Assembly (NCBI GenBank): GCA_021785315.1
Contig: JAJYFX010000124.1
Coordinates: forward strand, 1-6,035
Length of the DNA stretch: 6,035 bases
Source: Actinomycetes bacterium
GTDB taxonomy: Bacteria > Actinomycetota > Acidimicrobiia > Acidimicrobiales > Acidimicrobiaceae
Direction of reading: 5' to 3'
The notes below the pieces were generated by a model. That model made no database searches and was not told the origin of the DNA. It saw nothing but the letters and a program-made list of their open reading frames with translations. Numbering within the stretch: the first letter of the stretch is position 1; the number at the start of each line of letters is the position of its first letter. Both the position numbers and the translations under genes were made by a program. Shown here piece by piece: positions 1 through 5,087 of the stretch.

Positions 1-1082
1 ATATGGGCGGGTTCATTGTCAATAAACTTCTCGAAAAGGTTCCGCAGTTTGACCCGGTTCAGATCGACGATGTGATGATCGGCGCAGCAAACCATGTTGG
101 AGAACAGTCATTGAACCTGGGAAGAAATATTGCAGCGCTTGCCGGGCTGCCAGACACTGTACCAGGCACGACGGTCAACAGATTTTGCGCCTCATCTCTG
201 CAGACTATCCGTATGGCGTTCCACGCTATCCAGGCAGGCGAGGGAGAAGCCTTTGTGGCCGGCGGCGTGGAAAGCACCACTAGGACCCTTGGGGTCGGCT
301 TTACCGAAAAGGACCTCAACCCGAGATTCACCGATCGCTCCCGGCCAGATTTTATAAATGAAATGTTCATAGCCATGGGGCTCACCGCCGAAAACGTCGC
401 CAAAAAATTTGGAATAACCAGACAAAGAATGGACGAGTTTGCCAAGCTTTCCCAAGATCGTGCGGTTGAAGCGCAGTCCAACGGTACCTTCGCCCGGGAA
501 ATTACGCCCATCCCACTCCCTGATGGAACCCTGATCGCAAAAGATGACGGCCCGAGACCTAATACCAATCTTGAGACTCTGGCTCAGCTACCTTCGGCAT
601 TCATTGAGAATGGCCTGGTTACTGCAGGCAACTCGTGTCCGCTCAACGATGGTGCCGCTGCGGTACTGGTGATGTCCTCTAATAAGGCCAGGGATCTTGG
701 AATTACCCCGCTAGCCAGGGTTGTTGCATCCTCAGTCTCAGGCTTGGCACCTGAAATAATGGGCGTGGGCCCAATTGAGGCCGTGCGGAAGGTGTTGGCA
801 TTATCGAAAATGAGCTTAAGCGACATGGGCACCGTCGAACTCAACGAAGCGTTCGCGGCCCAAGTTCTGGCAGTTTGCGATGAATTGGGAATCTCTATTG
901 AAGACCAGCTCAACCCCCATGGAGGCGCCATTGCGCTCGGTCACCCCTTCGGAATGACCGGAGCGCGGATAATGACCGCTCTCATCAATGATCTCCAAAC
1001 GAGGGACCAACAATTCGGACTGGAGACGATGTGCGTAGGCGGCGGAATGGGCATGGCAATGATCATCGAAAGGCTCTCATAA
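1..1082 (+). CDS. Thiolase (acetyl-CoA C-acyltransferase), 5'-truncated by the window edge
   Basis: The enzyme cleaves 3-ketoacyl-CoA with CoA to acetyl-CoA and a shortened acyl-CoA, the last step of beta-oxidation, or runs in reverse to make acetoacetyl-CoA; it is cytosolic. Counting from the ATG at base 3, the nucleophilic cysteine is C62 in NRFCAS, followed by the AGGVEST segment, the NEAF motif at 281-284, H314 in GGAIALGHP, and the second active-site cysteine C344 in CVGGG near the C-terminus. All catalytic residues of the family are present. The ATG at base 3 is probably internal: the protein begins at LL-rich helix sequence that lies some 25-30 residues into typical thiolases of about 385-390 residues, so the true start is outside the window. 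The stop is TAA at 1080-1082. A degradative FadA-type enzyme is likely, but a biosynthetic acetoacetyl-CoA thiolase cannot be excluded from sequence alone. The downstream phosphatase gene starts 59 bases later. Confidence 0.93.
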   Translation, partial: MGGFIVNKLLEKVPQFDPVQIDDVMIGAANHVGEQSLNLGRNIAALAGLPDTVPGTTVNRFCASSLQTIRMAFHAIQAGEGEAFVAGGVESTTRTLGVGFTEKDLNPRFTDRSRPDFINEMFIAMGLTAENVAKKFGITRQRMDEFAKLSQDRAVEAQSNGTFAREITPIPLPDGTLIAKDDGPRPNTNLETLAQLPSAFIENGLVTAGNSCPLNDGAAAVLVMSSNKARDLGITPLARVVASSVSGLAPEIMGVGPIEAVRKVLALSKMSLSDMGTVELNEAFAAQVLAVCDELGISIEDQLNPHGGAIALGHPFGMTGARIMTALINDLQTRDQQFGLETMCVGGGMGMAMIIERLS

Positions 1083-1126
1083 TTCCACCACGCGACAGAT
1101 TCGAAACGAACTTGCAAAACTCGGAC

Positions 1127-1132
1127 TAACTT
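1127..1132 (+). promoter_or_regulatory. Possible -10 element of a (near-)leaderless promoter for the phosphatase operon
   Basis: The hexamer TAACTT fits the actinobacterial TAnnnT -10 pattern and ends nine bases before the ATG at 1142, which would place transcription start at or just before the start codon. The bases just before that ATG are a T-run and AAGT, with no good Shine-Dalgarno, which agrees with leaderless initiation. No matching -35 is seen at the usual distance. A short AT-rich hexamer can occur by chance, and the gene could instead be read through from the thiolase. Confidence 0.25.
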
Positions 1133-1141
1133 TTTTAAGTC

Positions 1142-1816
1142 ATGGCTAATCAAAACTCGACATCCCAAACTAACGGTCAAGTCGAAAAACCCGAAGAGAC
1201 GCCGACGATTCTCGTTTTGGCCAGACACGGAAATACGACTACTACGGGTAAAATTCTGCCTGGCCGCTCACCTGGCCTCAACCTGTCAAATGAGGGAATT
1301 GCCCAGGCTGAAGCGGTTGCGGAGCAACTTTCAAAACTGGAAAATGTCGCTGCCGTCTATGCCAGTCCCCTTGAGCGAGCGCAACAGACCGCAAGGCCGC
1401 TTGCGGCGCGACTGGACATGGAGATCAATACCTCAGAGTTGTTGTATGAATGCGACTTCGGCGACTGGACTGGCCGGGAGCTGGCAGACTTGTACAAACT
1501 CCAGGAATGGAACCAGGTGCAGAGATCGCCTTCAACATTCCGGTTCCCCAATGGGGAATCATTTATGGAGATGGAAGTGAGGATGGCAAAATTTGCCGAG
1601 CTGATTCAGCTAAATCACCGGGGCAAGATCGTTGTTGCGTATTCCCATGCAGATCCCATTAAAACTCTCCTGTGCTCCGCTCTGGGAATGCATCTGGACA
1701 TGTTCCAGAGGCTGGTCATCGCGACATGTTCAGTGTCGGCAATTTCCTTCGCAACCACCGGAACTTTAGTCTTGGGTAGCAACTGGCAAAAAGACTTTTC
1801 AATTAAGGTGCCATAA
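1142..1816 (+). CDS. Histidine phosphatase family protein (MSMEG_4193-type probable phosphomutase/phosphatase)
   Basis: This is a 224-residue member of the histidine phosphatase (phosphoglycerate mutase-like) superfamily, which transfers phosphate through a phosphohistidine. Visible active-site parts are RHG at 28-30 with nucleophile H29, conserved R79 in the SPLERAQQTA segment, E103 in the YECDFGDWTG segment as likely proton donor, and the second histidine H169 in SHADPIK. The SHxDxIK form and the neighbouring DUF3090 and SCO1664-type genes match the MSMEG_4193 family (TIGR03848). I recall Rv2135c as the M. tuberculosis counterpart. Its physiological substrate is not evident from sequence. 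The first 22 residues are polar (rich in N, Q, T, E) and precede the usual start of the fold, but no alternative ATG or GTG lies between them and RHG, so ATG 1142 is retained despite a poor ribosome site. Its TAA stop touches the next start codon, implying one mRNA. Confidence 0.92.
   Translation: MANQNSTSQTNGQVEKPEETPTILVLARHGNTTTTGKILPGRSPGLNLSNEGIAQAEAVAEQLSKLENVAAVYASPLERAQQTARPLAARLDMEINTSELLYECDFGDWTGRELADLYKLQEWNQVQRSPSTFRFPNGESFMEMEVRMAKFAELIQLNHRGKIVVAYSHADPIKTLLCSALGMHLDMFQRLVIATCSVSAISFATTGTLVLGSNWQKDFSIKVP
1805..1810 (+). promoter_or_regulatory. Ribosome binding site for the TTG-started DUF3090 gene
   Basis: AAGGTG lies six bases before TTG 1817, inside the last codons of the phosphatase gene. 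It supports TTG 1817 as the real start even though this is a rare start codon. The resulting N-terminus aligns with what I recall of the family, with a short leader before the GxxGEPGxRxF segment. Stop TAA 1814-1816 and start TTG 1817-1819 abut, which favours termination-reinitiation by the same ribosome. Confidence 0.6.
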
Positions 1817-2314
1817 TTGTCGATATCAAGAGATTTCCCATCAGTAGACCATGTCGCAATTGGAGCTTTCGGTGAGCCCGGCAAGCGCGTATTCGTCATC
1901 CAGGCCAGATACCTAGGAGAGCTGGTAACCCTGAAGATCGAAAAGGCACAGGTCGCGGCTTTAGTTCATCACTTGGGAGAGTTGATCCAGGAATTGTCGA
2001 GACCCGGCCACCTGGATGAGCCAAGTTCGGTGCTGGTACCCTATGAAATCGCCTGGTCCGTCGGCTCGATCGCTATCACATATGTCGAGAACATGGACCA
2101 AATCAACCTAATTCTGGAAGAAATTCCCGGCGAAGGCGAAGAGCCATCGGCGCTTCAAATTGGCCTTTCGAAGGAGCAATCCGCCGAATTAGCAATTCAA
2201 GGAGCACGTCTGATTGCTGCAGGCCGTCCCCTATGTCCGCTTTGTGGTTATCCACTAGATCCAGATGGTCACGCATGTCCCAGAACAAACGGTCACAAAG
2301 CACCGGCCGTCTAG
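1817..2314 (+). CDS. DUF3090 family protein with C-terminal Cys/His cluster
   Basis: This 165-residue protein matches the DUF3090 family (TIGR03847), an actinobacterial family of unknown function, for which I recall Rv2134c in M. tuberculosis. The N-terminal part has the family segment GEPGKRVFVIQAR (19-31), followed by beta-rich and helical stretches and the FGEPG/YEIAW landmarks. The C-terminus carries C140-P-L-C143, then DPDGH (H152), C154 and NGH (H160), a compact pattern that looks like a small metal site, probably zinc. Metal binding is inferred, not shown. No signal peptide or membrane segment is visible, so it is probably cytosolic. It starts at TTG directly after the phosphatase stop with AAGGTG upstream, and its 3' end overlaps the most likely start of the kinase-like gene by 40 bases. 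This is a tightly coupled three-gene unit. No enzymatic role can be assigned; an adaptor or regulator of its two partners is only a hypothesis. Confidence 0.9.
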   Translation: MSISRDFPSVDHVAIGAFGEPGKRVFVIQARYLGELVTLKIEKAQVAALVHHLGELIQELSRPGHLDEPSSVLVPYEIAWSVGSIAITYVENMDQINLILEEIPGEGEEPSALQIGLSKEQSAELAIQGARLIAAGRPLCPLCGYPLDPDGHACPRTNGHKAPAV

Positions 2315-2997
2315 CACAGCTGAGCTCCGGTGAGATTAAGGTGCTCGGGCGTATGCCTTACAGCTCCAACGCGACCTTCCTTGTGGAAGTAAACAAAGAT
2401 TCCGCGACAAGCAAAGGGATCTACAAGCCATACCGCGGTGAACGCAGCCTTTGGGACTTTCAAGGCGGCCTTTTCATGCGCGAAGTAGCTGCCTACAAAC
2501 TATCTGAAGCACTGGGATGGAAGTTGATTCCAATGACCGTTCTTCGAACGGATGGCCCCCTTGGAGAAGGCAGCCTTCAACTTTTCATACAGGCAGATTT
2601 TCAACAGCACTATTTCTCGCTATTCGAAAGAAATGAGTTGCATTCCCAGTTCAAAAAGTTCGCATTGTTCGATATCATCGCGAACAATGCTGACCGGAAA
2701 TCAGGCCACCTGCTAATAGACGGCCGCAACCATATCTGGGGTATAGACCAGGGATTATGCTTTCACCACGAGCCAAAACTCAGAACTGTGATATGGGAGT
2801 TTGCCGGAGAGCCAATCCCAGAGGAACTGCTAGAAGCGCTGGCTGCCAAACAAGACGAGTGCGCCGAGACAATCGGAGAATTCATCAGCCAACCGGAACT
2901 GGAAGCATTTAAAGATCGAGTCGCGAAGGTGCTCGGGCACAAAAAATTTCCGGTTCCCGAACCGGACGTCAGGTGCTACCCCTGGCCTCTCATCTAG
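2275..2997 (+). CDS. SCO1664 family protein, distant PI3/PI4-kinase-like (HipA-like fold) protein
   Basis: The 240-residue product matches the SCO1664 family (TIGR03843), with distant similarity to phosphatidylinositol 3/4-kinases. Residues from ATG 2275: a strand-turn segment with SNATFLVEV (31-39), YKPYRGE (50-56) with K51 as the likely ATP-binding lysine, E70 in REVAAY, a catalytic-loop-like NNADRKSGH (137-145) with D140, and a DFG-like GIDQG (156-160) with D158. These suggest an intact kinase active site, though substrate and activity are unknown. The C-terminus ends in YPWP, typical of the family. An upstream in-frame ATG at 2233 would add 14 residues, but no ribosome site lies at a useful distance before it and the extension resembles the antisense-like reading of the DUF3090 tail. 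ATG 2275 is preferred, although its own ribosome site is weak, so translational coupling to the DUF3090 gene is likely. The next gene, etfA, is convergent. Confidence 0.88.
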   Translation: MSQNKRSQSTGRLAQLSSGEIKVLGRMPYSSNATFLVEVNKDSATSKGIYKPYRGERSLWDFQGGLFMREVAAYKLSEALGWKLIPMTVLRTDGPLGEGSLQLFIQADFQQHYFSLFERNELHSQFKKFALFDIIANNADRKSGHLLIDGRNHIWGIDQGLCFHHEPKLRTVIWEFAGEPIPEELLEALAAKQDECAETIGEFISQPELEAFKDRVAKVLGHKKFPVPEPDVRCYPWPLI

Positions 2998-3032
2998 GCT
3001 TGCCGCAGCTTCTTGGAAACGCCGCGACAAGC
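2998..3032. terminator. Candidate hairpin between convergent genes
   Basis: Bases 2998-3009 pair with 3021-3032 in a 12-position stem with two mismatches (3003/3027 and 3007/3023) around an 11-base loop. It starts directly after the TAG of the kinase-like gene and ends nine bases before the end of etfA, where a shared terminator is expected. Neither side has a proper T-run (only TTTT inside the etfA end on the plus side), so it would be a non-classical terminator or an RNA 3'-end stabiliser. A second perfect 7-base inverted repeat, 2950-2965, lies just upstream within the coding end. Confidence 0.45.
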
Positions 3033-3040
3033 CCATCTGA

Positions 3041-4006
3041 TTAGCTTTTCGACTTGATCGCCTCGATCAGCTTCGGAAGCACCTTATGTACGTCGCCAAC
3101 TATCCCTAGATCAGCGATGGAGAAGATTGGGGCATCGGCATCCTTGTTGATCGCAATGATGTTCTTTGCTCCTTTCATGCCGACCATATGTTGAGTTGCG
3201 CCGGAGATGCCGCATGCTATATAAACCGACGGCTTAACCGTTTTACCCGTCTGGCCAACCTGATAGGCGTAAGGAACCCAGCCAGCGTCGACAATTGCCC
3301 GAGATGCTCCCGGCGCGCCATTTAGAAGCCTGGCAAGCTCCTCAATCATCTGGTAGCTTGCCTGCTGGCCTAGTCCACGCCCGCCAGAGACCACAACCGG
3401 AGCTTCGTCCAGCTTCGGCCCCGACCTGGCTTCTACGTGGCTTTGAACAATCTTTGCTTTGCCTGCGGATCCGATATCACCCACATTCGCTTCCTCCACA
3501 GCCGCTGCCGTCCCGCCCTTAGATTCGGGCGCGAAAGACTTGGCTCGGATCACGAAGATCCCAGGTCCGGACGAGGTAAATCTTGCCGACACTATCTCTG
3601 AACCACCAAACACCGCGTGTTCGCTCGTCAAAGCGCTACCATCCTCAACGAGATTGACCACATTGGTCAAAACCGGCAGGTCGAGCTTTGCCGAAAGCCT
3701 GGCCGCAGCGTCACGTCCTTCGGGAGTCGAACCGAAGAAGATTGCGTCCGGTGCATCCGCTGGAATCCTCCCGGCCATAACAGCCGCTACCGCGGTTCCG
3801 GCCAGGATCCCATTTAGGCCGGTGGCCAAAACAAGCTTTGATGCTCCGTGGTCGCCTAGCAGCTGGGCGGCGTCGGATCCCATGCCGCTACCAAATGCTT
3901 CGACCGTAGTAGCAAAGTTTGACGCAGCAGATACCAGCTCAAGCGAAGTGGAGGAAACACCCGATTCTGATGGTTCAACAAATACCCAGATTTTTGACAA
4001 TGACAT
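3041..4006 (-). CDS. etfA: Electron transfer flavoprotein alpha subunit
   Basis: EtfA pairs with EtfB to form the FAD-carrying heterodimer that collects electrons from acyl-CoA and related dehydrogenases and passes them toward quinone through ETF dehydrogenase. The 321-residue length is normal. The N-terminal half (about 1-190) is the nucleotide-fold domain. The C-terminal half is the FAD domain, with SGGRGLG at 207-213 (flavin-contacting R210), VGQTGKTVKP at 250-259, the alpha signature around YIACGISGATQH (262-273) and NKDADAPIF (287-295). All expected FAD contacts are present. Start ATG (4004-4006 read on the minus strand) is preceded by a purine-rich AGAGAAAGA, a weak ribosome site. It lies 42 bases downstream of etfB, so co-transcription is expected. 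A housekeeping ETF is most likely; an electron-bifurcating type is not suggested by any neighbouring fix or bcd-like gene in this window. Confidence 0.97.
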   Translation of the reverse strand: MSLSKIWVFVEPSESGVSSTSLELVSAASNFATTVEAFGSGMGSDAAQLLGDHGASKLVLATGLNGILAGTAVAAVMAGRIPADAPDAIFFGSTPEGRDAAARLSAKLDLPVLTNVVNLVEDGSALTSEHAVFGGSEIVSARFTSSGPGIFVIRAKSFAPESKGGTAAAVEEANVGDIGSAGKAKIVQSHVEARSGPKLDEAPVVVSGGRGLGQQASYQMIEELARLLNGAPGASRAIVDAGWVPYAYQVGQTGKTVKPSVYIACGISGATQHMVGMKGAKNIIAINKDADAPIFSIADLGIVGDVHKVLPKLIEAIKSKS

Positions 4007-4048
4007 AAAATTGAATCTTTCTCTGAAATTCGATAACTAACGGCTTGT

Positions 4049-4813
4049 CTAAATGATCTTCAAGGTTTCGAGAAACTCGACCACCTGCTGGTAGGCCTCC
4101 CCCTCATCAACCACGACAGTCCCCGAGGCCCTCTCCTCTGCTGCTCTAACAGAGGTAACCTCCTGGGTGGGGCTAATAGGAGCGACCCCCAGTCCGGCCA
4201 CATCGACGACATCGACCGGCTTGCTCTTGGCGGCCATGATCCCTTTGAATGACGGGTAGCGTGGCTCGACAACGCCGGCGGTCACACTGACGAGCGCAGG
4301 CAACGGGCATTCAACTTCATCGTATCCAGACTCAGTTTGGCGCTGGACCTTTAGAATTCCGTTCTCGATGTCAACCTTCTTCGCAAAGCTCACCGACGGA
4401 ATATCGAGTAGCTCGGCTATTTGAACCGGAACGGTACCGGTGTAGCCATCGGTTGATTCCGTCGCTGCCATGACAAGATCAAACGGATTGCGCCGTATAG
4501 CCGCTGCTAACACCTTTGCGGTGGATAGTGCATCGGCACCCGAAAGTGACGGATCGGAAACCAGTACGGCTTTGTCTGCTCCCATCGCCAGGGCTGTACG
4601 GAGCCCAGAGACTTCCCCGTTGGGGGCCATAGAGATCAGTACCACCTCTCCTCCGCCAGCCCTGTCAACAAGCTGCAAAGCCATCTCCACCCCATAGCTG
4701 TCAGAGTCATCAAGAATAAGCTTTCCATCTCTGACAAGGTTGTGACTTCCAGGATCCAGCTTGCCGGGAATTGACTGATCCGGGATTTGTTTTACACATA
4801 CAGCAATATTCAT
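4049..4813 (-). CDS. etfB: Electron transfer flavoprotein beta subunit
   Basis: EtfB is the partner of EtfA; it holds an AMP (or, in bifurcating types, a second FAD) and contains the loop that docks onto dehydrogenases. The 254-residue protein opens with the typical MNIAVCVKQIPD. It has the ALAMGAD segment (75-80), the nucleotide-loop segment STDGYTGTVPVQ (120-131) and the beta signature from VQRQTESG (156-163) through EPRYPSFKGIMAAKSKP (183-199). In the docking loop F189 occupies the place of the human leucine (L195) that anchors partner dehydrogenases; phenylalanine here is, as far as I recall, common in actinobacterial EtfB. The start ATG has a good ribosome site (AAGGA, eight bases upstream). 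It is the first gene of an etfB-etfA unit; the 274 bases before it contain the likely promoter. Stop is TAG. Confidence 0.97.
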   Translation of the reverse strand: MNIAVCVKQIPDQSIPGKLDPGSHNLVRDGKLILDDSDSYGVEMALQLVDRAGGGEVVLISMAPNGEVSGLRTALAMGADKAVLVSDPSLSGADALSTAKVLAAAIRRNPFDLVMAATESTDGYTGTVPVQIAELLDIPSVSFAKKVDIENGILKVQRQTESGYDEVECPLPALVSVTAGVVEPRYPSFKGIMAAKSKPVDVVDVAGLGVAPISPTQEVTSVRAAEERASGTVVVDEGEAYQQVVEFLETLKII

Positions 4814-4821
4814 TGACGATT

Positions 4822-4826
4822 TCCTT
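4822..4826 (-). promoter_or_regulatory. etfB: Ribosome binding site of etfB
   Basis: AAGGA read on the minus strand lies eight bases before the ATG of etfB. It fixes the start, which also matches the conserved MNIxVCVKQ N-terminus of the family. Confidence 0.75.
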
Positions 4827-4877
4827 ACATACGTTTAGAACGCAAAGTGCAATTGGAGGATAAAACCTTCAATCAAG

Positions 4878-4905
4878 CTTATCGTGAATCTGCCAACTGG
4901 TCCAA
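4878..4905 (-). promoter_or_regulatory. Tentative promoter of etfBA
   Basis: Read on the minus strand, TTGGAC (4905-4900) and GATAAG (4883-4878) are 16 bases apart and resemble -35 and -10 elements (three and four matches to the TTGACA/TATAAT consensus). Transcription would start near 4870, giving a leader of under 60 bases before etfB. The matches are only partial, and other AT-rich hexamers in the gap could serve instead. Confidence 0.25.
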
Positions 4906-5012
4906 GTTAGATAAATACGCGGAAACCCACCCATCTGACTACTGGAGCAAATCAGGCTTTAGCTGAACTTTAATCGATTTGCGCGGCCATGCTCTTTCGT
5001 CTTCCCCAGCGA

Positions 5013-5084
5013 CAGGCATTCATACTTTCACGCATCTCGGCTGGCAACCAGCGAGACGGCCCGCGGCGCTTCGCCGTATGCCTG
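5013..5084. repeat. Cluster of nested inverted repeats downstream of pdtaS (possible terminator or structured 3' end)
   Basis: Three stems can be drawn. An outer perfect 7-base stem joins CAGGCAT (5013-5019) with ATGCCTG (5078-5084). Inside it lie a 9-bp hairpin at 5035-5056 (TCTCG+CTGG against CCAG+CGAGA, one bulged base, three-base loop) and a perfect 5-bp GC-only hairpin at 5064-5076 (CGGCG/CGCCG, three-base loop). Together they would form a branched structure immediately after the stop codon of pdtaS. No T-run follows on the minus strand, so it is not a textbook intrinsic terminator. It could stop transcription between pdtaS and etfB, protect the mRNA 3' end, or be a small structured RNA. 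Confidence 0.45.
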
Positions 5085-5087
5085 ACG

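Larger units (their letters stand above)
4814..5012. other. Intergenic region between etfB and the pdtaS 3' flank
   Basis: No gene is supported here. On the minus strand the region holds the etfB ribosome site and the tentative etfBA promoter. Very short open frames exist (for example a 21-codon frame on the minus strand beginning near 4934 and a 17-codon one beginning near 5023), but none has a good ribosome site or recognisable product. No tRNA or known riboswitch pattern was recognised. Confidence 0.5.

Noticed and set aside
59..568. 169-codon open frame on the minus strand inside the thiolase
   Set aside because: It is antisense to conserved thiolase sequence including the catalytic cysteine, and the product is not recognisable.
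1100..1136. Possible terminator after the thiolase (TTCG/CGAA stem and a later T-run)
   Set aside because: The stem is only four base pairs and is separated from the T-run by more than twenty bases, so it does not form an intrinsic terminator.
3459..4040. 193-codon open frame on the plus strand opposite etfA
   Set aside because: It lies fully antisense to a clearly real etfA, has a low-complexity Ala/Ser/Pro-rich product with no recognisable domain, and is a typical shadow frame.
4850..4862. GGAGGA on the plus strand, resembling a strong Shine-Dalgarno
   Set aside because: No ATG, GTG or TTG with a following open frame lies at a proper distance on the plus strand.
5013..5084. Possible tRNA: 72 bases closed by a 7-bp stem
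   Set aside because: On neither strand is there a T-arm with the GTTC-type loop next to the acceptor stem, nor a 5-bp anticodon stem with a seven-base loop, so the size match looks accidental.
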